A stretch of DNA of 27,677 nucleotides, taken from Bacteroidota bacterium (lineage in GTDB: Bacteria > Bacteroidota > Ignavibacteria > UBA10030). A model generated the notes under the pieces. It saw only the letters and a program-made list of their open reading frames with translations, searched no databases and was not told the DNA's origin. Position numbers and translations under genes: made by a program. The stretch spans positions 1 through 27,677 of the forward strand of contig DOWV01000102.1 of NCBI GenBank assembly GCA_003519375.1. Reading direction: 5' to 3'. Positions 16,075 to 23,425 of the stretch are shown piece by piece (the stretch's first letter is position 1; each line of letters starts with the position of its first letter).

Positions 16075-16088
16075 GGTTTCGACAAACC
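16075..16088. terminator. Weak hairpin between convergent trpA and kinase/phosphatase genes
   Basis: GGTTT (16075-16079), loop CGAC, AAACC (16084-16088) make a five-bp stem in the 69-nt gap between the two convergent genes. No proper T tract follows in either direction, so intrinsic termination is doubtful. It is the only hairpin I could find there. Termination may instead depend on Rho. Confidence 0.2.
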
Positions 16089-16113
16089 TCGATTTATCCC
16101 GAAGAATCTCCTG

Positions 16114-19100
16114 TCAGGTCCTGCGGACCACGACAATGGTCATGTCGTCAGACTGGGGCGTGCTGCCGGTGAATTCCTTCGCGGCTCCGAGTATCCTGCG
16201 TATGATATCCTCCGGCGGGAGGTGGTCGGGCTGTGTGAGAATGGCGGAAAGCCGTTCCTCGCCAAATGGTTCTTCATCTGCATTCATCGCCTCTGCAATT
16301 CCGTCGGAGCACATGACGATCAGATCGCCGGGCTCCACAGATATTGTCTCTTCCTCGAAATCAAACTCCTCTATCATCCCCAGGGGAATTCCCCCGGTCT
16401 TCAACCTTGATTTTTCAATTCCACCATTCAGCACAAAAGGATTATCGTGGCCTGCGTTTGAGAACAGCAGCGTGTGACGGCGAGCGTCGAGAATTCCGTA
16501 GAACAGCGTGGCGAATTTTTCCGGACTCGTGCTCTGAAAGAGCAGCCGGTTCGCCCGCTTCAGGCACTCCCCCGGCGGGACATCGAGGAGAGTCTGTCCG
16601 CGCAGGGTTGCCTGCAGATTGGCCATGAGAAGAGAGGCAGGGAGCCCCTTACCCGAAACATCGCCGATACAGATCGCCCATCGGTCCTCACCGATCTGAA
16701 TGAAGTCGAAATAGTCGCCGCCGACAGCATGTGCGGGAATGTTGCTTCCTGCAATTTCGTATCCCCTCATCGAAGGAGGCGACGGCGGCAGCAGATTCCG
16801 CTGAATCTGCGCAGCCAGGCGAACTTCTTCCTGCATCCTCGCAAAGGCTTTCTCCTGCTCGTGCAGCAATGCATTATCAATCGAGATGGCAATCTGGGAT
16901 GAGAGCAATCTCAGGACTTCTATTCTTTCCTGAGTGAATGCTCCTGCCGTGAGATTGTTCTCGAGATACAGGAGCGCGCTCAGTTTCCCCTGGTGAAGAA
17001 TTGGCACGCAGAGAATGGACTTTGGCTTGTTCTGCAGAACGTACGGATCGGCCGCAAACCTGGTGGAGAGCATCGCGTCCGTGAGAACGACGTGATCCTT
17101 CGTTCTGGCGACGTATTGCACAATAGCTTCGCAGACGTGCCCTCCTTCTCCCGCGGGTAACCACTGAAGGATCTCCGTCTTGCGGGTTCTTTCCTCCCGC
17201 TCGGCTACAATCGCCAGAGAATTCCCGCGTTCCATCAGAAGACATCCTCGCTCCGCACCGGCATTCTCAACGACAAGCTCGATCATCCGTTCCAGCAATT
17301 TGCCGAGAACGATTTCTCCCGAGAGAGCCTGCGATGCTTTGAGGACTGAAATAAGGTCGAGAGTGGAACTGGCGACATCACCGGTCATGGTGGTTGTCTC
17401 AGTGACGCCACGCTGTTGCACCCTCCCTGTTTCGCTTTGAATCAATTCGAAATACTGTTGTTCGAGGTGCCTGGCTTTGCCGATGGCTCCCCAGGCGAGG
17501 TACGCTTTCCGGGCTTCGAGCAGATAGGTGCCGGCGACTTTTTTCTTGCCTTCCGACAAGTAGAACCTTCCGGCAAGCTCCGACGCGAGTGCTTCGTTCT
17601 GGATGAAGCCGTTCTCCCGTGCGGCAAGAAGCGCCCTCTCATACAGGTCCATCGCTTGCGATCTGTCGCCATGAAGGCGCGCTCGTTCTGCCTCGACCAG
17701 CAGATACTTGTGCAAAAAGTTCTCAGCGCAGTTGTCTGCCCATTTCTTCATTTTCCTCTGGTTCCGTTTCAACGTGCGGAAGTGACTTCTGGCCGCCTCC
17801 CGGGAGGATGTCGGGACAAGGGCGGCGCAGCTCAGAGAATGGTAGAAATTGTATTCAACCTCCGGAAGCTGCCCCATCAGGGCGTGGATCTGGGACTTCG
17901 ATCCTGCGGCAAGACGTTCAGCTTCGGCGAACTCGCCAAACAAGAACGAGGTCTGCATTTTGCCGGCAACGTAATACATCTTCGCGACGACAAATCGGGA
18001 CGACTCCAATTTCTTGAGATACTCTTCTTCCTCAAAATCAGAAGTGCTGTAACTCCCGAACCTGAGAGTTTCACCTTTCAGGCACCGGACAATCTGCCGC
18101 GCAATAATCGATTCGTGCGTGAAGTCTTCGAATTTGACACGGTTGCCGAATTGGACGTATTCGGTCGCGCGGGCAAAGAGTTCATCAAGAGGGACACCTG
18201 TGAAAAGTGAAACCAGGACGATGTGAATGTGCCCGCTGGCAACAAATTGCAGGTCGCCGCTTTCCGTGCTGAAACGCTGTGCCTCATGTAAATAAGCGAG
18301 ATTGCCGTTGGCATGATGCCTCCAGTGGTTCAAGACGGCGCCCATGATGAAATTGCAGCGTCCGAGAAAAAGTTTGCTTCTGAAGTGATCGGCGACCGCA
18401 ATGCCGAGCTTCCCAAACTCAAGTGCTTTGTCGTACGATCCCAGCCCGGATCCGACAAGGAGTCCGTAGTCGGCAAAAGCGAACGACGAAACCGGGGCAG
18501 AACCATGCTTCAGGGTCAGGTTGAGCATGGTCGTCATGGCTATGGCAGACAGCTCCGCGCTGGATGAATAGGCGACCGTCATCAGGTTCACGAGTATGTT
18601 CAGGGCCACCATCGGTCCGGGATCGACCATCGCTGGAAGCCGTGACAGGCTCTCGATGGACCTTCCGCGGAGGTTCCATTTTGTCCTGAGGATCTCGACG
18701 GCGACGCCGGGCTTGCCGGGATTTGGAGATATCCTGACGCCGACGAGCCGCAAACCGGCCAGGCCCGCCTCGATTGCCCGATCGAATTTGCCCATGGCCG
18801 TGTACAGCATGGCCTTGGCGGCATAGGCCTGTGCCTTGTCGAGGTCGGTAGCCGCTCGGGCTACGGTCAAATCAAAGAGACGCTCCGAAGCCTCAAAATC
18901 GCCTGTAAGATATTCACACTCACCGCATTCCCGGTGCAGGTCATAACAAAGCTGATACCGGTCAGTCCAATCGTCCTCCAGCAGCAACTTCCCGCTTGTG
19001 AAGTACTTCAGAGCGGCGTCAAATGCTGCTGACTCCTTCGCCTTTCTTCCGGCGATCAGATTCCACTCGGCGAGCTTCAGCCTCTCGGCCTCGTCACCGA

Positions 19101-21336
19101 TCGAGGCGCTTCCAAGATTGAGATGATTGACAAGATCGAAGAGATGCTCATCACGATCGTGCTCGGGGATCTTTTCGAGAAGGCAGCGGCCGATGTGAAG
19201 GTGGATCGAAGGTTTCTGATCCTCCGGAATCAGTGTATAGGCTGCCTGCCTGACCCTGTCGTGCGAGAATTTGTAGGAAACATCCGAGTAATGCGTCGGC
19301 GGCTGGTAGAGAGCGACTTCAGAATCGGATCCGAATTCCCGGACGAATTTGTATGAGTCTCCGATCGGAAGCACCAATCCTTCCTGAATGGCATCCCAGA
19401 GATCGCTCGCTGTCCGGGCGTGGGTCTGCCCCAGCACAATCGAAAGCGTCGCGAGATCAAAGCTGCTCCCGAGACACGCTGCAGTCTGCAATGCGTGTTC
19501 GGTGTTCTTGGGGAGACGCTGGATCTTGCCCGTCATCAGGGTGACCACGTTGTCGGTGATTCCCTTCTGCTGAATGACCTCCAGATCCCATTCCCACTCT
19601 CCCGTATCTGCGTCGAGAAGCAGGAGCTGCTCCTCGTGAAGAGATTTGAGAAACTCGTTCATGAAGTACGGATTTCCGCCGGTCTTCTGATGGACAAGTG
19701 TGGCGAGCGGGACGTTCCGCTCGAGTTGAGTATGGAGAGCATCGGCGATGAATTGTCCCGTGGTGGTCTGGTCGAGCGGGCGAAGGAAAATCTCATTGAC
19801 GGTGACGCCGCGTTTCCGGATCGCCTGAAGGGCAAGCGACAACGGGTGATCGGAACTCACATCCTGATCCCTGTAGGCACCGAGAATGAGAAGATGTTTA
19901 TTCTCGGGATCAGACATCAGGAGTTCCATCAGCCTGAGCGAGGCAAGATCCGCCCACTGAAGGTCGTCGAGAAAAAGGACAAGCGGGTGATCGTGCTGTG
20001 CAACGACACGGACAAGGCTCTGGAAGACATTGTTGAACCGGTTTTGCGATTCAGTCGGCGGGAGATCCTGAACAGGAGGCTGGTTGGGGAGCAGGAGCTC
20101 AAGCTCGGGGAGGATGGGAACGAGAACCTGCACGTTGGGACCGAGTCCGCTGAGGAGGCTGGCTCTCCACGCTTCAATTTCCGCGGGCGTGCCGGCAAGA
20201 AGGTGGCGGATCAGTTCCTGAAACGCATGCGCGAAGGAGGCATACGGAACATTCCGCTTGAACTGCTCGAACTTTCCGGAGAAGAAGAATCCCCGCTGAC
20301 GTGCAATCGGTTTGTGCACTTCACAGACCAGCGCTGTCTTGCCGACGCCGGGATAACCGGCGATGAGAACCATCTCGGATCTGCCGCGGCACGTTCGCTC
20401 GAACGATTCCAACAAATACCCAATCTCTCGTTCTCTTCCATACAATCTCTGGGGAATGATGAAATGGTCGGAAACGTCCTCACTCCCCAGCGGGAAGAAA
20501 CCGACATGTCCGTCTTTCACGAGCGCTGCCAGGCATCGGTCGATGTCTGCCTTCAATCCGCGAGCGCTTTGGTAACGCTCCTCTGCAGTTTTTGAAAGAA
20601 GTTTCATCACGATGTCGGAGACAGTCTGGGGCACGTCGCGGTTGAGCTCGCGCGGGGGAACCGGCAATTTTGCTATGTGGCTGTGAATGAGTTCCATGGG
20701 ATCCGTTGACTGAAATGGGAGCCACCCGATGAGGAGCTCGAAGAGGGTCACGCCAAGCGAATAGAAATCGGTCCGGAAATCGATGGAGCGATTCATGCGG
20801 CCGGTTTGTTCGGGCGACAGATAGGGGAGGGTTCCCTCAAGAGCGTGCGGATTACTGGCTCCGGGCGTCTCACGGAGCAGGAGGGAGGCAATGCTGAAAT
20901 CGGTGATCTTGACCTGGCTGGTGCCGCCGTTGAAGATAATGTTGGAAGGATTGATATCCTTGTGGATGATATTGCGGTGGTGAAGCGCTGCAAGAGTGTC
21001 TGCAAGCTGCGAGGCGATTTGCAGAATTGTCTGAAGGTCGAGACGTGTCGACTCGATGAACTTTTTGAGAGCAATTCCCCCGAAATCCTCCAGAATCAAT
21101 GCGTGTACATCCCGGTGGTGTTCCAGCCCGAAGGATCGCACAACCCCGGGTATATTGATGGTGTTCAGAATCTCGTATTCGCGGTAGAGGCTGAGTGCAC
21201 CTGACGGAGAGGAATCATGACCATTCGTAGCTTTGACCACCACCGGATGCTGATCGCGCTCGCGCCGCGCCCGGAACACCTCGGACTTGGTCCCCACGTG
21301 AAGAGTTTCGATGATTTGATAGCCAGGGAGTTTCAA
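16114..21336 (-). CDS. Multidomain Ser/Thr kinase - AAA ATPase - TPR - GAF - SpoIIE-type phosphatase
   Basis: A 1740-residue cytoplasmic signalling protein. Domains in order: kinase (about 5-270; Lys35, HKDINPSN with Asp127 and Asn132, DFS at 146-148, SPE 174-176); AAA/STAND-type ATPase starting RLYGREREI (about 298), with Walker A GYPGVGKT (327-334) and Walker B LVLFLDDLQWAD (about 452-463); a long helical, TPR-like region (about 700-1300); GAF (about 1320-1492, ending ISIDNALL); a short coiled linker; and a SpoIIE/PP2C phosphatase (about 1520-1740). The phosphatase metal motifs are GGDYFDF, IGDVSGKG, MCSDGIAEA and SDDMT. The related, better-known family in cyanobacteria and myxobacteria ends in a histidine kinase instead. 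Having both kinase and phosphatase suggests control of a partner-switching or self-phosphorylation state. The glycine loop is degenerate and HRD/DFG are altered, which is common in this clade. The start is TTG 21336 behind GAGG, 8 nt after the upstream gene's stop. Confidence 0.92.
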   Translation of the reverse strand: MKLPGYQIIETLHVGTKSEVFRARRERDQHPVVVKATNGHDSSPSGALSLYREYEILNTINIPGVVRSFGLEHHRDVHALILEDFGGIALKKFIESTRLDLQTILQIASQLADTLAALHHRNIIHKDINPSNIIFNGGTSQVKITDFSIASLLLRETPGASNPHALEGTLPYLSPEQTGRMNRSIDFRTDFYSLGVTLFELLIGWLPFQSTDPMELIHSHIAKLPVPPRELNRDVPQTVSDIVMKLLSKTAEERYQSARGLKADIDRCLAALVKDGHVGFFPLGSEDVSDHFIIPQRLYGREREIGYLLESFERTCRGRSEMVLIAGYPGVGKTALVCEVHKPIARQRGFFFSGKFEQFKRNVPYASFAHAFQELIRHLLAGTPAEIEAWRASLLSGLGPNVQVLVPILPELELLLPNQPPVQDLPPTESQNRFNNVFQSLVRVVAQHDHPLVLFLDDLQWADLASLRLMELLMSDPENKHLLILGAYRDQDVSSDHPLSLALQAIRKRGVTVNEIFLRPLDQTTTGQFIADALHTQLERNVPLATLVHQKTGGNPYFMNEFLKSLHEEQLLLLDADTGEWEWDLEVIQQKGITDNVVTLMTGKIQRLPKNTEHALQTAACLGSSFDLATLSIVLGQTHARTASDLWDAIQEGLVLPIGDSYKFVREFGSDSEVALYQPPTHYSDVSYKFSHDRVRQAAYTLIPEDQKPSIHLHIGRCLLEKIPEHDRDEHLFDLVNHLNLGSASIGDEAERLKLAEWNLIAGRKAKESAAFDAALKYFTSGKLLLEDDWTDRYQLCYDLHRECGECEYLTGDFEASERLFDLTVARAATDLDKAQAYAAKAMLYTAMGKFDRAIEAGLAGLRLVGVRISPNPGKPGVAVEILRTKWNLRGRSIESLSRLPAMVDPGPMVALNILVNLMTVAYSSSAELSAIAMTTMLNLTLKHGSAPVSSFAFADYGLLVGSGLGSYDKALEFGKLGIAVADHFRSKLFLGRCNFIMGAVLNHWRHHANGNLAYLHEAQRFSTESGDLQFVASGHIHIVLVSLFTGVPLDELFARATEYVQFGNRVKFEDFTHESIIARQIVRCLKGETLRFGSYSTSDFEEEEYLKKLESSRFVVAKMYYVAGKMQTSFLFGEFAEAERLAAGSKSQIHALMGQLPEVEYNFYHSLSCAALVPTSSREAARSHFRTLKRNQRKMKKWADNCAENFLHKYLLVEAERARLHGDRSQAMDLYERALLAARENGFIQNEALASELAGRFYLSEGKKKVAGTYLLEARKAYLAWGAIGKARHLEQQYFELIQSETGRVQQRGVTETTTMTGDVASSTLDLISVLKASQALSGEIVLGKLLERMIELVVENAGAERGCLLMERGNSLAIVAEREERTRKTEILQWLPAGEGGHVCEAIVQYVARTKDHVVLTDAMLSTRFAADPYVLQNKPKSILCVPILHQGKLSALLYLENNLTAGAFTQERIEVLRLLSSQIAISIDNALLHEQEKAFARMQEEVRLAAQIQRNLLPPSPPSMRGYEIAGSNIPAHAVGGDYFDFIQIGEDRWAICIGDVSGKGLPASLLMANLQATLRGQTLLDVPPGECLKRANRLLFQSTSPEKFATLFYGILDARRHTLLFSNAGHDNPFVLNGGIEKSRLKTGGIPLGMIEEFDFEEETISVEPGDLIVMCSDGIAEAMNADEEPFGEERLSAILTQPDHLPPEDIIRRILGAAKEFTGSTPQSDDMTIVVVRRT

Positions 21337-21344
21337 CGATATCC

Positions 21345-22022
21345 TCAGCCTCCTGTCTCAATTGCATGGCCGACGCTTGTTCGACGATGAAACACGTACA
21401 GGTAGACTCCATCGATAACGGCGCTGAGAGTGCACAACATGAGCAGCAGGTAGTTTTCCGGATAGTGGAGAAACATGAAGATGGAAATGAACCCCGTCCC
21501 GAGGCTTCGAAGCCATGCGATGGGGGCAGAAGACCAGACAAACTTCCGGTGGCGCAGGATGAGGAGCAGATAGAGGATCGAGATCAGAATCTGCGCCACG
21601 TACGCCGAATTGGCGCCGATCGGAGTATCATATCCCTGCGCTTTGAAAAACCAATAGAGAAGTCCCCAGCATACGGCGACAAAAATAATGAGGGGTTTGA
21701 AATAGCGTTTGAGAGCGGGTATCGAAAGCTGTTCGGCACCATAGCGCCAGACCCCGTAGAAAATGTACAGATCGAAGAAAAACCAGATGCGATACCCCCA
21801 CAGGAAGAGAAGCCCCATGTCGGTGTAGGGGGGGAGAAAACCCCAAACGAATTCCCAGCCGAAGTTGCTTGCCGCCGCGAACACCGGCATGCCGATCATC
21901 ATATGCCGGGCAATGTGCCTGGCATACAGAAAATAGACAACGACCCACATCGAGCATCCAACCCCGAAGAGCACAAGTTCGAAAGGCGAATACACCTGCA
22001 GATTAATCCACGGTTCTTCCAT
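21345..22022 (-). CDS. Seven-helix membrane protein resembling Pyr4/PaxB-type terpene cyclases
   Basis: A 225-residue integral membrane protein with about seven hydrophobic helices and few soluble loops. Length and pattern match the Pyr4/PaxB transmembrane terpene cyclases of fungal meroterpenoid and indole-diterpene pathways and their bacterial relatives in indolosesquiterpenoid clusters. Acidic residues in the expected places are visible: Glu57 in SNFGWEFVWG (the family's N-x-x-W-E helix), Asp84 in FFFDLYIFYGVW and Asp204 in VIDGVYLY near the end. In Pyr4 a Glu and a late Asp are required for activity. Assignment is from memory of these motifs, without alignment. No prenyltransferase or flavin epoxidase, the usual partners, is in the window, so a non-cyclase role is possible. 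The start ATG 22022 follows GAGGAG at 6 nt. It lies 18 nt after the oxygenase gene and 8 nt before the kinase gene, so all three should be co-transcribed. Confidence 0.72.
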   Translation of the reverse strand: MEEPWINLQVYSPFELVLFGVGCSMWVVVYFLYARHIARHMMIGMPVFAAASNFGWEFVWGFLPPYTDMGLLFLWGYRIWFFFDLYIFYGVWRYGAEQLSIPALKRYFKPLIIFVAVCWGLLYWFFKAQGYDTPIGANSAYVAQILISILYLLLILRHRKFVWSSAPIAWLRSLGTGFISIFMFLHYPENYLLLMLCTLSAVIDGVYLYVFHRRTSVGHAIETGG

Positions 22023-22040
22023 AGTATTCTCCTCTTCGGG

Positions 22041-23246
22041 TTAGAGAGATTCGGCCTTCGCGGGTTGAGCGGCGGAAGGGCCATCGCGTTCGTTGATCAT
22101 ATCCTTCACCTGCCGCAAGTCCGTCGGCACGGTGAAGGTGACGTCTCCGCCGTATGCCCGATCGATCAGATCCTGGAATATCATCGCGCCGAAGCGTTCA
22201 TGGCGGGTGACGTGGATAAGCTCGAACGGTTTCCAAAGTCGATGAAGATGAAGCAAGACCCATCTGACCAGTGCGTCGGTGGATATGCTCTGAATTCCGA
22301 TGCGGGCACATTGCTCGGGGCCCATGAGATCCTGCATGTACGCGCGTGGAAGGTTGCCAAATCCGAACCACCGAAGGAACCGCGGGACGAAGCCGACCAG
22401 CATCGCGAGGTTCGCCTCACCGAGCGCAACGCCGTCCGGGTTCTTGTCGGCCGCGACGTAGTGACGGCGGCGGTAGACCTCGTAGAAATCGCGGGCGTCG
22501 TCGATGTTCTCCGGAATGCGCTCAAAGCTGGCGGGCTTGTCGGCGGGGTGAATCCCCATCATCAATGCGAAGACACGCCAGACGTAGAAGAAATTCTCTT
22601 CCTCATCACGGGTGAGGCCGGCTTGCAGCGTTCGCATCCCTTCGATGACGAGGTACGAAAATCCCATGACCGTGGCGAGCATGTCTTCCTGGTTCACGGG
22701 AACTCCGTACTGTGACTCAAACGCGGGACGATACCGTCGGGTGATGTGCCTGATGCCGGCATGCAGAAGCCGGAGTTTTTGGGCAGTCAGTACCGCGCGG
22801 CCGCCGTGTTGAAAACCATGAAACGACGAAACGTTGACCACTGTCTGGAGAGTCGAGAGGAGCCGTTTGTAAGGATTGGTTCTGAGGTTTCCGGAGAGGT
22901 TCAGAATAATGGATAGATTGGGAGCGGCGTATCCTTCCGGCAGGCTTTTTGTCAGCAGGACGAGTGCAACTGTGAAGGCGTTTTTTTGAAAAACCATCTC
23001 GCCGTGATCGATGCGCTGGGTATCGATCGTTGGCGGCAGATTGTTCGTGCGTGTGAAGAATTCATGCAGCTCGGGAAACGTGTCGGCCGGAGGAGATTCG
23101 TCGTTGGAGTCCATCTCGGAAAACACCTTGCGGATGCTTTCCATCTCGTCGTCCTGTGTGAGTATGCTGAAGTATGAATCAGCGAGATGGTCTCCTTCTC
23201 CGTGCATCATGTCGAGAAAGGAGCCGGTCCAGCGGTGTTCAGTCAT
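22041..23246 (-). CDS. DUF2236 / MpaB-Lcp-like heme oxygenase family protein
   Basis: A 401-residue mostly helical protein matching the MpaB/rubber-oxygenase (Lcp) catalytic family formerly called DUF2236. Signature blocks seen: AQKLRLLHAGIRHITRRY (155-172, with His162), GVPVNQEDMLATVMGFSYLVIEGMRTL (181-207) and YVWRVFALMMGIHPADKP (221-238). Known members are heme b enzymes that cleave isoprenoid carbon chains: Lcp acts on polyisoprene and fungal MpaB' on the farnesyl chain of a mycophenolic acid precursor. His162 is a candidate heme ligand (inference). There is no signal peptide and no clear membrane helix, so it is probably cytoplasmic or membrane-associated through its neighbour. The start is ATG 23246 without a visible Shine-Dalgarno. 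It is the first gene of a three-gene operon with the Pyr4-like protein and the kinase/phosphatase. The substrate is unknown. Confidence 0.82.
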   Translation of the reverse strand: MTEHRWTGSFLDMMHGEGDHLADSYFSILTQDDEMESIRKVFSEMDSNDESPPADTFPELHEFFTRTNNLPPTIDTQRIDHGEMVFQKNAFTVALVLLTKSLPEGYAAPNLSIILNLSGNLRTNPYKRLLSTLQTVVNVSSFHGFQHGGRAVLTAQKLRLLHAGIRHITRRYRPAFESQYGVPVNQEDMLATVMGFSYLVIEGMRTLQAGLTRDEEENFFYVWRVFALMMGIHPADKPASFERIPENIDDARDFYEVYRRRHYVAADKNPDGVALGEANLAMLVGFVPRFLRWFGFGNLPRAYMQDLMGPEQCARIGIQSISTDALVRWVLLHLHRLWKPFELIHVTRHERFGAMIFQDLIDRAYGGDVTFTVPTDLRQVKDMINERDGPSAAQPAKAESL

Positions 23247-23425
23247 GAATGAGTGTATCGCAATGGTGGGTGGGAAGTTGTTACGCTATAACACAAAAAG
23301 CTGCGAATTAGTTGCCGGGGAACAGGGTTGGAGTGGCCGTAAAGGTAAGGGTTCGAGCAGATGATGCCGCAGGCAGGTCAATAGTGCCGTCGAATTCTTT
23401 GCCTGCCCGAAGATCTTTCGCCGGT

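Noticed and set aside
19420..20595. Long plus-strand open frame (391 codons) inside the kinase/phosphatase gene
   Set aside because: It is antisense to the AAA ATPase region, has no recognisable motif or ribosome site, and the minus-strand frame carries clear Walker motifs.
21366..22715. Long plus-strand open frame (449 codons) opposite the Pyr4-like and oxygenase genes
   Set aside because: It spans two genes with clear signatures on the other strand. Its product is charged, low in hydrophobic core residues and unlike any known family.
23372..23407. Inverted repeat GGCAGG/CCTGCC downstream of the DUF2339 gene as a terminator
   Set aside because: Six-bp stem with a 24-nt loop and no T tract on the minus strand. 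Too weak to call.
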